DNA from: Verrucomicrobiaceae bacterium
GTDB taxonomy: Bacteria; Verrucomicrobiota; Verrucomicrobiia; Verrucomicrobiales; Verrucomicrobiaceae
NCBI GenBank assembly: GCA_016795485.1
Contig: JAEUHM010000040.1
Coordinates: 1 to 64,000 of the forward strand
Length of the DNA: 64,000 bases
Direction: 5' to 3'
Shown here piece by piece: positions 36,194 through 45,535 of the stretch (positions are counted from its first letter, which is position 1; each line of letters opens with the position of its first letter). The notes below the pieces were generated by a model, which did no database searches, was not told where the DNA came from, and saw only the letters and a program-made list of their open reading frames with translations. A program made the position numbers and the translations under genes.

Positions 36194-37555
36194 CTCGCGA
36201 ATCGCTTCGACACCGCGATCTACCACTGGGAACGGTCTTCCCTGCGGCCCTGGGATCTCGACTTCAAGGTCAATGCCCAGCGCTTCGTAAATCGTAGCCA
36301 CGACGTTGCCAGGATTCACCGGACGTTCCGCCGGGTAACCGCCAATCTCATCGCTCTTGCCAATCGCACGGCCGCCCTGCACACCACCGCCCGCAAAGCC
36401 GATCGTCCAACACTGCGGCCAGTGATCCCGACCACCCGCTGGGTTTACTTTGGGCGTGCGGCCAAACTCCGCCAGATTCGTCACGAGTGTCTTCTCCAGC
36501 ATTCCGCGTTGATGAAGGTCCTCGATCAGCGCGCTGTAGCCCTGGTCATACATCGGTGCCACCTGATCGCGCATTCCTTCGATGCTGGTGAAAGGCTTAC
36601 TGCCGTGAATGTCCCAAGTGATCTCACCGAACACCGTGATGAAGCTATTCACCGTCACAAAACGCACGCCACGCTCCACCAGACGGCGAGCCAGCAGGCA
36701 GCATTGGCCAAAGCGATTCATCCCATAGCGCTCCCGCACCTTCTGCGGCTCCTGACTCAGGTCAAAGGCCTCCCGCGCATTCGCACTGGTCATGAGCCGA
36801 TAGGCATCCGCAAAGTTTTGATCCATCAACTGCGCGCTCTCGCTCGCCTCAAAGTTCTTCACCGCACTGTCCACCAGTTGCCGCAGGCTCTTCCGCCGCT
36901 CCAGCCGCACCTCGGTGATCTCTTTGGGCGGCAAAAGGTCCGGCACCTTGAAATCCTTAGCGCTCGGGTCTGCATTCAGCACAAACGGATCATAAGTCTT
37001 GCCCAAGAAGCCCGCATCCTGCCCGTGAGGCATGTTTCCGCCAGTCGGCCCCATCGGCTCTGGCAGGATCACGTGAGCAGGCATATCCCCACGACGACCT
37101 TTGAGAAACTCCAGCGCACAGCCCACGTGCGGCGTGTTGATGCCGCCGGTAAAGAGACGCCCCGTCTGCATCATCTGATGCCCCGTGTCATGCACTGCCG
37201 CCCCCGTGTGGTAACAACTGCGCACCAGACTGAACTTGTCCGCCATCTTCGCCATCTGCGGGAAGATTTCCGTGATCTGGAAGTCCCCCTTCGTGCTGAT
37301 CGGCTTAAACGGGCCTCGAATCTCCCTCGGTGCGTCCGGCTTCGGGTCCCAAGTGTCCATCTGGCTCGGTGCACCCAAATTGAAGATCATGATGCAAGCC
37401 TTGCCATCATCATTCTTCATTGCGCCAGCCTTCTGCATCGCATGAAGCTGTGGCAACGACAAACCCAGTGCCCCCAGCGTACCGATTTGAAGAAAATCGC
37501 GCCGAGACACACCATCACAGGTGGTTATGGAACCCTTGCCGGAAATCTTGAACAT
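36182..37555 (-). CDS. DUF1501 protein with Tat signal
   Basis: 457 aa from the ATG at 37555; upstream in-frame starts add non-conserved sequence. The N-terminus SRRDFLQIGTLGALGLSLPQ is a twin-arginine signal (Arg18-Arg19), so it is exported folded. The body has DUF1501/sulfatase-like features: IFNLGAPSQMDTWDPKP, VRSCYHTGAAVHDTGHQ and TNLAEFGRTPKVN. In Planctomycetota and Verrucomicrobiota these genes usually sit next to a cytochrome-bearing DUF1549/DUF1553 gene; none is adjacent here. The biochemical role is unproven. Confidence 0.9.
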   Translation of the reverse strand: MFKISGKGSITTCDGVSRRDFLQIGTLGALGLSLPQLHAMQKAGAMKNDDGKACIMIFNLGAPSQMDTWDPKPDAPREIRGPFKPISTKGDFQITEIFPQMAKMADKFSLVRSCYHTGAAVHDTGHQMMQTGRLFTGGINTPHVGCALEFLKGRRGDMPAHVILPEPMGPTGGNMPHGQDAGFLGKTYDPFVLNADPSAKDFKVPDLLPPKEITEVRLERRKSLRQLVDSAVKNFEASESAQLMDQNFADAYRLMTSANAREAFDLSQEPQKVRERYGMNRFGQCCLLARRLVERGVRFVTVNSFITVFGEITWDIHGSKPFTSIEGMRDQVAPMYDQGYSALIEDLHQRGMLEKTLVTNLAEFGRTPKVNPAGGRDHWPQCWTIGFAGGGVQGGRAIGKSDEIGGYPAERPVNPGNVVATIYEALGIDLEVEIPGPQGRPFPVVDRGVEAIRELFA

Positions 37556-37820
37556 GACAGGTGAGAATACGCACACCCTATCACAAATCTGACGCAACCG
37601 ACATGGAGAATAACGCCCGGAGGGATGGGTGGGGGATTGGTCACGATGGCCGCCTCCAAAGCAATCCAGCAAAGGGATGAAAAGTATTTCGGTTGGTTTT
37701 GGCGACTCATTGACGGACAAGGAAGAGTGAGTGCAGTCCTGAGTTCCCAGCCTGGCTATGACCGCTATGCTTGGTCGGAGCCAATAAATTAGCGCAAGCA
37801 TTGGGATCACTTTCACAGAC

Positions 37821-39107
37821 CTACCTCAAGCTCTTGCGGTGCGTTTCTTCTGTCAGCAGCACGGAGATGACAGTGATGAGTCCCATGAGGATGAGGTAGA
37901 TGGCTACGGGCGTGGGGGAGCCGCCGCTATCTTTGAGAAGTCGTGCCGCGATGAGTGGGGCGAGCCCACCCGCGAGTGGGGAGGCTAGCTGGTAGCCCAG
38001 GGAGGCCCCGGTGTAGCGGACTCGGGTGCCAAACAACTCCGAAAAGAAGGCTGCCTGCGGCCCATACATGGCCGAATGGCCCAATAGACCAATTACAACC
38101 GCCAGCATCACCAGTGCGGGGCTTTTGGTGTCCACGAGTTGGAAAAAAGGCAGGGCAAACAGGATCAAGAACATCGCTCCACCCAAATACACGGGCTTAC
38201 GACCAACACGGTCAGACAAGGCACCGAACCAAGGAATGGCGATCAACTGCACGGCCGAGCCCGCCATCACCGCGCGCAAAAACACCGACTGGTCTAGGCC
38301 CAGCTGCTTCGTGCCGTAGCTCAGCACCATCACTGTGAAGATGTAGAAGAACGCATTCTCAGCAAAGCGTGCGCCCATGGCCAAAAGCACGTTCTTGGGA
38401 TGCGCACGCAGCGTCTCCAAAATGGGCACGGGAGCAGGAGCCTTCTCCTCTCTGAACACAGGGCTCTCTGAAATGTTGAGCCGGATGAACGCTCCTACGG
38501 CTAACAACAGAATACCGAGCAAAAAGGGCACGCGCCAGCCCCAACTCAGAAACGATTCCTCGCTCATGGACGATGAAACGGCAAAGAACACCGCATTGGC
38601 CAACAAAAGCCCCACCGGAACGCCTGCCTGCACCCAACTGGCATGATACCCTCGCTTCTCCCCACTGCCGTGCTCTACCGCCATCAACACCGCACCGCCC
38701 CACTCGCCACCCACACCAAAGCCTTGGATGAATCGCAGCAGAACCAACAACAACGGGGCCGCCACTCCCGCTGTGTGATACGTGGGCAGTAGTCCGATGA
38801 GAAACGTCGCCACACCCATGAGCGCTAGCGTGGTCACTAGCATGGATTTGCGCCCAAGTTTGTCGCCAAAATGACCAAACACGATGCCTCCCACGGGTCG
38901 GGCAAAGAACCCCACCGCATACGTGCCAAACGAAGCCATCGTGGCCAAGGATGGCTCCACGGTGGGGAAGAACAATTGGTTGAACACCAGCGCGGTGGCT
39001 GTCCCATACAAAAAGAAGTCATACCACTCGATGGTGGTGCCAATGAAGCTGGCCAGCACGACACGGCGGACTTCAGCTTCAGAACTGACTTGATTGGGGG
39101 CGGACAT
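37821..39107 (-). CDS. MFS transporter, metabolite:H+ symporter (MHS) family
   Basis: 428 aa with 12 predicted membrane helices. The start region SFIGTTIEWYDFFLYGTA and the loop FARPVGGIVFGHFGDKLGRKS are diagnostic of the MHS group (ShiA, ProP, KgtP, CitA relatives); GFGVGGEWGGAVLMAVEH is also typical. It is probably a proton-driven importer of an organic acid or osmolyte; substrate unknown. The ATG at 39107 is chosen over 39200, which would add a non-family leader. Divergent from the LamG-like gene. Confidence 0.9.
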   Translation of the reverse strand: MSAPNQVSSEAEVRRVVLASFIGTTIEWYDFFLYGTATALVFNQLFFPTVEPSLATMASFGTYAVGFFARPVGGIVFGHFGDKLGRKSMLVTTLALMGVATFLIGLLPTYHTAGVAAPLLLVLLRFIQGFGVGGEWGGAVLMAVEHGSGEKRGYHASWVQAGVPVGLLLANAVFFAVSSSMSEESFLSWGWRVPFLLGILLLAVGAFIRLNISESPVFREEKAPAPVPILETLRAHPKNVLLAMGARFAENAFFYIFTVMVLSYGTKQLGLDQSVFLRAVMAGSAVQLIAIPWFGALSDRVGRKPVYLGGAMFLILFALPFFQLVDTKSPALVMLAVVIGLLGHSAMYGPQAAFFSELFGTRVRYTGASLGYQLASPLAGGLAPLIAARLLKDSGGSPTPVAIYLILMGLITVISVLLTEETHRKSLR

Positions 39108-39202
39108 GCGGGCGAGTTTGATGAAGGCAAAAGACAAACGCAAGCCCTGAGCGCGGGTGAATGGAAAACTCATACCGCAAAGCTCGTATGCTGACCACAA
39201 CC

Positions 39203-40042
39203 ATGAAAGCTTCTGCCCTGATCCTCTGCCTGTTCATCCCCCTGCCCTCGCTCTCTGCCCAGGAGTCGCTAAAGCAGTCCCTGGTGTTTCACGCCTCGTT
39301 CGACAAGTCGATGGATGCGGACTACAGCACAGGCGCCAAGGCGTGTCTGAGCAAGCAGGGCGGCAAGTTGCTACCATGCGTTCCGAACGAGGAAGTGAAA
39401 CTCACGACCACAGGAGGCAAGTTTGGCGGCTGTCTGCACTTCCCCAAGAAAGGCGTGACTCGGCCACAGTTCAGCGGCGTCAACATACTGGGCTACAATG
39501 ACAAACAATGGAGCGTTACGGTCTCCACCTGGCTAAAGCTCACGCCTGATGAAGATTTGGAACCCGGCTACTGCGACCCGGTCCAGATCGTGGGCAACGA
39601 CACCAAGAAAGGCTTCATTTTCCTGGAGTGGTCCAAGAACGAGACGCCTCGCTTCTTCCGTTTTGCCATCCGTCCATTGGTTGAGATCTGGAATCCGACG
39701 AATGTGCAATGGGACGAGATCGCGTTCGACAAGCGCCCCATGGTCCAGATCGCCAACGCTCCATTCATGCGCGAGAAGTGGACTCACGTCGTCTTCACTC
39801 TCTCCGACATCAATCACAAGACCGGGAAGCCAGAAGGAAGCTTGTATCTGAATGGAGACGTGGCTGGCAAGATTCAGAACTGGGACCTGACGTTCGGATG
39901 GGACCCTGCAAGTGCCGCGCTCGTGCTCGGCGCTTCGTATGTGGGCCACATCGATGACCTCGCCGTCTTCAATCGCGCACTCAACGCTGACGAAGTGCGC
40001 GCACTGCACCAACTAGCGGGCGGAGTTTCCGCCCTGAAATAG
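39203..40042 (+). CDS. Secreted LamG/concanavalin-A-like protein
   Basis: An N-terminal signal peptide (KASALILCLFIPLPSLSAQ) is followed by a jelly-roll domain: LVFHASFDKSMDADYS opens a LamG/laminin-G-3 fold, VTVSTWLKLTPDE and THVVFTLSDINHKTG are central strands, and GHIDDLAVFNRALNADEVRALH is the family closing signature. Probably a periplasmic or secreted carbohydrate-binding protein. ATGs at 39161 and 39188 are also possible; 39203 leaves the best signal peptide. A short hairpin (CGCCTG/CAGGCG, 40043-40062) follows the stop, without a T-run. Confidence 0.8.
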   Translation: MKASALILCLFIPLPSLSAQESLKQSLVFHASFDKSMDADYSTGAKACLSKQGGKLLPCVPNEEVKLTTTGGKFGGCLHFPKKGVTRPQFSGVNILGYNDKQWSVTVSTWLKLTPDEDLEPGYCDPVQIVGNDTKKGFIFLEWSKNETPRFFRFAIRPLVEIWNPTNVQWDEIAFDKRPMVQIANAPFMREKWTHVVFTLSDINHKTGKPEGSLYLNGDVAGKIQNWDLTFGWDPASAALVLGASYVGHIDDLAVFNRALNADEVRALHQLAGGVSALK

Positions 40043-40113
40043 CGCCTGGGCATCAGCAGGCGAACTCCTTGCCCGTGAGCAATGTTTTGCCATGATCAGC
40101 GGCTACTATCGTC

Positions 40114-41112
40114 ATGCCAAAGCCATTGATTGCCATCACCATGGGCGACCCCGCCGGAGTAGGTCCGGAAGTATGCCTGCAACTTCTCGCTAACAGTGAA
40201 GTAAGCGCCATCGCCACACCGGTCATCTTCGGCGATGCACGCCTACTGGCTCGTTGCGCTCGTCAGACCGGACTACCCCCACCCAAACGCATTGTCAGTG
40301 AGATCGACTGGCCAGAGTGCCACAGCACCCTCGCCGAGCCTGCGGTTTTGGACCTATTTGGCTTCGATGCGGAGGGCTTTACGCCAGGAACTGTCAGTGC
40401 ACGCACGGGTTCAGCAGCTTATCGCTACGTGGAAAAGAGCATCGAGGCCGCACTCGCACGCCAAGTGGCAGCCGTGGCCACCGCACCGATGAACAAGGAA
40501 GCGCTGCGAGCGGCGGGAATCATGTATCCGGGCCACACGGAGATCTTTGCGGATAAAACAGGTGCCGAACGCGCCTGCATGTTCCAGTTCAGCGATGAGG
40601 TCCGCGCCAGTTTCGTCACCGTGCACTGTGGTTACCATGAAGTGCCTAGCTTACTCACCAAAGAACGTATTCTGGATGTGATCGAACTCACCGCGAACGC
40701 CATGCAGCGCATCCGTGGCCGTGCGCCCAAGATTGCCGTCCTTGGGCTCAATCCACACGCCGGCGAGCATGGTCTGTTCGGCAATCGCGAGGAGGAGAAC
40801 ATCATCATTCCTGCCATTGAAGTCGCTCGCGAGCGCGGCATCACCATCGAGGGGCCGCTGCCGCCGGATACGGCCTTTCTACAAGCCAAACGGCGCGCCA
40901 CAGATGCCTTCATCTGCATGTATCACGACCAAGGTCACATACCGCTCAAGGCGCTCGCCTTTGATACGGCCGTGAACACGACACTCGGCTTGCCGATCAT
41001 CCGAACAAGCGTGGATCACGGCACAGCCTGTGACATCGCATGGCAGGGCAAGGCCACCAGCAGCAGCCTTGTGGAAGCAGTGAAGTTGGCCGTGAAACTT
41101 GCCAGCGACTAA
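40114..41112 (+). CDS. pdxA: 4-hydroxythreonine-4-phosphate dehydrogenase
   Basis: It oxidises 4-phosphohydroxy-L-threonine in the DXP-dependent pyridoxal-phosphate pathway. The 332 aa have the family start PLIAITMGDPAGVGPEV, then TAPMNKEAL, GHTEIFADKT and the metal-binding MYHDQGHIPLKAL; TVGLPI-like LGLPIIRTSVDHGTA follows. Its stop interlocks with that of the convergent fusion gene (CTAA at 41109-41112), leaving no terminator between them. PLP from this pathway serves the aminotransferases at 28558 and 41109 among others. Confidence 0.95.
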   Translation: MPKPLIAITMGDPAGVGPEVCLQLLANSEVSAIATPVIFGDARLLARCARQTGLPPPKRIVSEIDWPECHSTLAEPAVLDLFGFDAEGFTPGTVSARTGSAAYRYVEKSIEAALARQVAAVATAPMNKEALRAAGIMYPGHTEIFADKTGAERACMFQFSDEVRASFVTVHCGYHEVPSLLTKERILDVIELTANAMQRIRGRAPKIAVLGLNPHAGEHGLFGNREEENIIIPAIEVARERGITIEGPLPPDTAFLQAKRRATDAFICMYHDQGHIPLKALAFDTAVNTTLGLPIIRTSVDHGTACDIAWQGKATSSSLVEAVKLAVKLASD

Positions 41113-43463
41113 ACAAGACGCGCAAAGCCCTGCTGGACCGCGCCGACACCAGCAACCTCAAGCAAGCGGCCATCGGCTTGGACTTTGGACACCTCTTGAA
41201 GTGTCTCGTCCAGCGCACCTAACATGCGACTGACGTTCTCTTCACGATGGGGCCACATGACATAGAGCTGACTCGACATCAGGTGCTGACGCTGAAGCAT
41301 TCCACGGATCATCAAGGTCTTGGCCGCTGCCGTCTGATCACCCAGTTGAAACGCAAGTGAGGGCGCAGATGGCATGGAGCCGATCTTGAGCGAGAGAGAT
41401 GGATAACGCTCGGCAACGGCACACAATCCCGCCTGCAACCTCTCGCCGAGGCTCCACACATGATTCTGCACACCTTCTCGCTGCATTTTGCTGATGCAAG
41501 CCATGGATGCGGCAGTGCCGACACCGTCTGTCCAGTAACTGCTGGAGATAAAGCTGCTGTTGGAGGCATCCATGATGTCTGCACGGCCAATGATGGCTCC
41601 ACTGGGATAGCCATTGCTCATGGCTTTGGCATAAACCGCCAGATCAGGCACCACTTCGACCTTGGGTGCTGCTCCGGGAAATCCGAATCGCCATCCGCTT
41701 GTGACTTCATCCAAAACGAAGACAGCACCCGCCGCACGGCAGGCTTCTGCCACACGGCGAACAAAACCATCATGCGGAAGCTCGGAGCGCATGGGCTCCA
41801 TGACCACCGCCGCGAGCCTTCCTTCCATTTTCGTGAGCGCCGCCTGGAAGGAATCGAAGTCGTTGTAACGAAATGGCACCGCCGTGCCAGCGAGTTCACG
41901 AGGAACGCCCAAGGGTTGCAGTCCCGGAAGCAAGTGGCCGTCAAGCGCGGCATCATCGCCTAGATTAGCTGCGAGATACCAATCGCTCCAACCATGATAG
42001 CCGCAGAACGCAACGCCACTGCGCCCCGTAGCGGCACGGGCGATCCGAACCGCAAGGCCAAGCGCCTCTCCTCCGCCTCTCGCATAGCGCACTTTCCCAG
42101 CCCAAGGATGCAGTTCCAAGAGCTTGTCGGCCAATTGCACCTCTTCTGGAGAGGCTAAGGTGCAGTAGCTACCGAGATTGACTCGACGATGCACCGCAGC
42201 ATTCACCTCCGCATCCGCATGACCTAACAAGATGGCACCGACTCCACCCGTGAAGTCGGTGTAGCGACGATCATCGAGATCCCACACGTCAGCTCCTTTG
42301 CAGCGCGAGAAATACGAAGGCCACGTCTGCGGATCAAAAAGGTGCGCGCGCTTGGAAAGCAAGCCCGTGCCACAGGAGATCTTGCTCTTGGCTTCCTCCC
42401 AGAGCTTGGGGCCGGCACCCGATGATTTAGGCCGCAGCAGACGCAAAGCATTCTCACGGAAGATGTCTTCAAGGTCTGAAGCATTCATTCCCGTGTCCTC
42501 GCAGGCCTCCCGGAGGCACAAAAGCGACTCAATGCCGACAAGCGTGTAGTTGCCAAACACGGTGAGCTTCTCAGTAGCTGGATCATCGGCATAGATCCAA
42601 GTGAAACCATCTCCTTGAGTGACGCAGGAGCCGCGGAGTTCACTCACCATGTAGTCACTGCCCCAGAGGACACGTCTCGGCCCAAGAATCTCCAAAGCAG
42701 CTCGCATCGCGCCCGTCTGAGTCACTGCCGAAGTGTCCACCACGGCGTTGTCCAAATCGACAAGGGCTTGCAGACCTTCCCTGGCATGTCGGTAGTTGAA
42801 CGACCTCGCCACGTGAGCGAGAACCAACTGACAGCGAGGATACTTGAGGCAAAGACGTCTTATGGCCTCGACGTTCCGTGGGTCTGTGATCCCATCGGCC
42901 AACATGATGTGTAGCACCATGATGCCAGACACATCGTGGCAGGCCTCCCACATCCACTCGGGAGCGAAGGACTCAATTTCCGCATCTCGAGTGTCAGGGA
43001 CGTCCGCATACAACCGGTAAGGCTTGATGCCCACGAACACGTCCGTGGCCAGCAATCGCCTGACCTCGTTAGGATCATCCGCTGGAGACACAAGCACCAG
43101 CGCCCTGGAGTTGGATTTCGGGTCTACTTGGGACGCCACCCAAGCATTCTCGCCCACTCGATCATTGCCCGCGCTCGGATAACCAAAGAACAAGCCCTCT
43201 ACTTCACGTCCCGGCATCCAGAGAGACATCGCTTTCTGAAAATCAGCCATCCCATAGCCCCTATTCTCATCAAGAAACACGGGACGCTTTCCTTCAGCAA
43301 AGTGGGCGCTGTGAAAGAGATGCGTGTGAACGTCAAACACCTTCTGGGGAACAAATCCATCCAGGGCACGAGTAAGCAGTCGCTTGTCAGCATCAGTGAG
43401 TTCAGAAACGAGGCGCATCGCGTGACCATCGAAAGCACTCGCCACTTGTCCACTGCGATACAT
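41109..43463 (-). CDS. Amidohydrolase / class III aminotransferase fusion
   Basis: 784 aa with two enzyme domains. Residues about 30-340 are an amidohydrolase-2 TIM barrel: His46/His48 in VFDVHTHLF, later His in MVLHIMLADG and VLAHVARSF, and the metal Asp in WGSDYMVSE. Residues about 360-784 are a class III PLP aminotransferase resembling glutamate-1-semialdehyde aminomutase: VWDLDDRRYTDFTGGVGAILLGH, FVLDEVTSGWRFG and the Schiff-base Lys613 in YAKAMSNGYPSGAII. The order suggests that hydrolysis or decarboxylation and amino transfer act in turn on one substrate. The substrate is unknown; the neighbours give no help. Confidence 0.85.
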   Translation of the reverse strand: MYRSGQVASAFDGHAMRLVSELTDADKRLLTRALDGFVPQKVFDVHTHLFHSAHFAEGKRPVFLDENRGYGMADFQKAMSLWMPGREVEGLFFGYPSAGNDRVGENAWVASQVDPKSNSRALVLVSPADDPNEVRRLLATDVFVGIKPYRLYADVPDTRDAEIESFAPEWMWEACHDVSGIMVLHIMLADGITDPRNVEAIRRLCLKYPRCQLVLAHVARSFNYRHAREGLQALVDLDNAVVDTSAVTQTGAMRAALEILGPRRVLWGSDYMVSELRGSCVTQGDGFTWIYADDPATEKLTVFGNYTLVGIESLLCLREACEDTGMNASDLEDIFRENALRLLRPKSSGAGPKLWEEAKSKISCGTGLLSKRAHLFDPQTWPSYFSRCKGADVWDLDDRRYTDFTGGVGAILLGHADAEVNAAVHRRVNLGSYCTLASPEEVQLADKLLELHPWAGKVRYARGGGEALGLAVRIARAATGRSGVAFCGYHGWSDWYLAANLGDDAALDGHLLPGLQPLGVPRELAGTAVPFRYNDFDSFQAALTKMEGRLAAVVMEPMRSELPHDGFVRRVAEACRAAGAVFVLDEVTSGWRFGFPGAAPKVEVVPDLAVYAKAMSNGYPSGAIIGRADIMDASNSSFISSSYWTDGVGTAASMACISKMQREGVQNHVWSLGERLQAGLCAVAERYPSLSLKIGSMPSAPSLAFQLGDQTAAAKTLMIRGMLQRQHLMSSQLYVMWPHREENVSRMLGALDETLQEVSKVQADGRLLEVAGVGAVQQGFARLV

Positions 43464-43831
43464 AGTGAACGCATGTTCGGCTACCTGCCCGGCCCCAGCT
43501 TATGTTGTGCAAATGCAGCTGCCCTGGAGCTTGAACGACTAAACAGAATCTCGGATTGCTCGTTTACTCCCTAGACGCATCGGACGACTGGACGAGAGAT
43601 TAGAAGGGGCGCCACTTCATTCGCTTCTGGACCTTGCGGCGCGACGAAGTGACTTAGCGCCCCCTCCAAGGAGCACTCCCGCTGAACCGTAACCGCGATC
43701 TTCTCCGCAGCATGACTGTTGCAGGCATCGAGTGCTGCGGTTGTGATTGTTGCTGAGGCAGCATTCTGATTTCACGTCTTTTTCACACAACTCGCATCAT
43801 CTTTTCACTGAGATGAAGAAGGTGTGGGGTG
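43464..43831. other. Intergenic region with a hairpin between divergent genes
   Basis: 368 bases separate the minus-strand fusion gene from the plus-strand ferritin-like gene, so both promoters should lie here. No confident -35/-10 pair was found. An imperfect hairpin occupies 43606-43663: GGGGCGC with GCGCCCC as outer stem, and CACTTC with GAAGTG as inner stem. Confidence 0.55.
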
Positions 43832-44647
43832 ATGAAGAATCACCCTATGCCCATGAATCTGGCGAAGTGGATTCACCACTTCGGAGTCGCGAATCGCCGC
43901 AACCGAATCGAACCTGCTTGGAATGCACCGCTGGCGATGGCGGATGAGAAAAGAAAGGCTCTTGCGGCTACCCTGGCTGAATATCAACTGGGGGACGGCG
44001 GTGGGCCTTGCAAACTGATCGCGCGAGATGCCGAGCGGCTTCGAGCAAGCGATGATGAAGTGAAAGAGGTGATCGATCTGTGGTTCAAAGAGGAAGCGGA
44101 GCACTCTCGGCTGCTGGGTGGTGCGGTGAGGAGGCTACAGGGCGAGTTTGTAACGGACACGTTCGCCTTTCGGCTCTTCAAGCTCTGTCGGCGTGCCTTG
44201 GGCGCACAGTATGAGATGCTGGTCTTGCTTCTCGTGGAGATCATCAGCACGGCGTATTACCACGTGATTTGCCGCCACTGTGACGACAGCCCCATAGCTC
44301 ACATGTGCCTGTTGATTTTGCGGGACGAGGGCGGGCACGTGACATTCCACCGGGAGCGGCTTAGTTCGCTCTACCCGACTGGGGTGTCTCGGGCCTGGAA
44401 AGCCCAGTTTTGGGCACTGGGAGTGGCTTGTGCGGTCTTCCTGTGGCTGGGCCATGGCAAATGGCTGCGGACCATCGGTGCCCAGCGCACTGAGTTCTTT
44501 GATCTCGTGACGCGCGGCTTAAATAGATTCATCAATCGCCTCAGGCTGGCCGCCGAACGGCAGCCCAGCACTCAGGCGGACGGGCATGAGAGAGATTGGC
44601 GCGCCGGATATGCTGCACATTCCACTGTGGCGATTCCAACTCGCTAA
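43832..44647 (+). CDS. Ferritin-like di-iron domain protein
   Basis: 271 aa. Helical four-bundle signatures are WFKEEAEHSRLLGG (ExxH-type), YEMLVLLLVEIISTAYYHV and LRDEGGHVTFHRERL, giving Glu/His ligands for a carboxylate-bridged di-iron site. Helices near the C-terminus (AQFWALGVACAVFLWLG) are hydrophobic, perhaps a membrane anchor. The reaction is unknown; the family includes oxidases and hydroxylases. An AGAAGG site precedes the ATG at 43832. The last 107 bases overlap the convergent mnmM-like gene, so the final 35 residues may be a non-conserved extension. Confidence 0.7.
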   Translation: MKNHPMPMNLAKWIHHFGVANRRNRIEPAWNAPLAMADEKRKALAATLAEYQLGDGGGPCKLIARDAERLRASDDEVKEVIDLWFKEEAEHSRLLGGAVRRLQGEFVTDTFAFRLFKLCRRALGAQYEMLVLLLVEIISTAYYHVICRHCDDSPIAHMCLLILRDEGGHVTFHRERLSSLYPTGVSRAWKAQFWALGVACAVFLWLGHGKWLRTIGAQRTEFFDLVTRGLNRFINRLRLAAERQPSTQADGHERDWRAGYAAHSTVAIPTR

Positions 44648-45122
44648 TGTGGGCCGCCACAGCACTAGCTTCCTCCCAGCCGCCCTCATGTCCGGGGTAG
44701 GTCACGACCACCAGCACGCCTCCGGGCGCTAGCAAATCCTCCGCCTGCCGGAGTGCTTCCAGCGTGGTTTGTGAGCGGGTGATGCGAGTGCGATCTCCTC
44801 CTGGGAGGTAGCCAAGGTTAAAAATGATAGCGGCGTAAGCACCCATCGGCAGCACTTGGCTCATTTCTTCATGGCCGCGATGATACAAGGTGCAGCGAGA
44901 CAGCACCCCAGCCTCCTGCAAGCGCTCACTCGTGGAGTCCAACGCTGCGGATTGGACATCAAAGGCATGGACCTTGCCATGCTCGCCCACGAGCTTGGCA
45001 AGGAAGAGCGTATCGTAGCCATTGCCTGCGGTGGCATCCACCACGCTATCTCCCTCCGTCACACAGCCACGGAGGAAGTAGTGACTCCACTCCACAGCGC
45101 CTGGCACACGGATGGGTTTCAC
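44541..45122 (-). CDS. YtqB/MnmM-like tRNA methyltransferase
   Basis: 193 aa, the PF06962 family once called putative rRNA methylase. Seen are the SAM motif DATAGNGYDTLFLA, HAFDVQSAALDST and the characteristic IIFNLGYLPGGDRTRITRSQTT. Family members such as B. subtilis MnmM methylate the 5-aminomethyl-2-thiouridine wobble base of tRNA to mnm5s2U. The start overlaps hisI by ATGA, so the two are coupled. The 3' end overlaps the convergent ferritin-like gene by 107 bases. Confidence 0.9.
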   Translation of the reverse strand: MKPIRVPGAVEWSHYFLRGCVTEGDSVVDATAGNGYDTLFLAKLVGEHGKVHAFDVQSAALDSTSERLQEAGVLSRCTLYHRGHEEMSQVLPMGAYAAIIFNLGYLPGGDRTRITRSQTTLEALRQAEDLLAPGGVLVVVTYPGHEGGWEEASAVAAHISELESPQWNVQHIRRANLSHARPPECWAAVRRPA

Positions 45123-45535
45123 GCAGTCGCTAGCGGGAAGTGCTCGCCCTGGCTGGCTCGAAGTTCAGCTCCGACCGGCACGCGTCTATAGAAGCAGGAA
45201 GGAGAGCCGGTGTGGCAGCAGCCACCGCCTCGTTGCTCTACTTTTAAGACGATGGCGTCTTGATCACAATCCGTCCGCATCTCCACCACGCGCTGAATCT
45301 GGCCGCTGGTCTTGCCTTTGTGCCAGATCTCTTTCCGTGAACGACTCCAATAAACCGCCTCGCCGATCTCCAGCGTCATGCGGAGTGTCTCACGATTCAT
45401 GTAAGCCATCATCAGCACTTGATGATTGTGCGCATCAACGGTGATGACGGGTATGAGTCCGTTTTCGTCAAACTTCGGCGCAAAGGCGAGGCCTTGCTCG
45501 AGTTGCTGCTTGTCTGTCCGGGGCGCGAAATCCAT
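45119..45535 (-). CDS. hisI: Phosphoribosyl-AMP cyclohydrolase
   Basis: It hydrolyses phosphoribosyl-AMP in the third step of histidine synthesis. The 138 aa carry the zinc/metal-binding motifs of the family: SRSRKEIWHKGKTSGQ, MRTDCDQDAIVLKV and GGGCCHTGSPSCFYR. There is no fused PRA-PH (HisE) domain. It is followed by mnmM with an ATGA overlap. Histidine genes are scattered here, hisH being at 57498. Confidence 0.96.
   Translation of the reverse strand: MDFAPRTDKQQLEQGLAFAPKFDENGLIPVITVDAHNHQVLMMAYMNRETLRMTLEIGEAVYWSRSRKEIWHKGKTSGQIQRVVEMRTDCDQDAIVLKVEQRGGGCCHTGSPSCFYRRVPVGAELRASQGEHFPLATA

Noticed and set aside
36422-37564. 380-aa open frame on the plus strand
   Set aside because: A shadow opposite the DUF1501 gene; its composition is Arg/His/Leu-rich and lacks domains.
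37556-37820. Gene upstream of DUF1501
   Set aside because: The extra in-frame residues are not conserved in type and the Tat signal marks the real start; the region appears non-coding.
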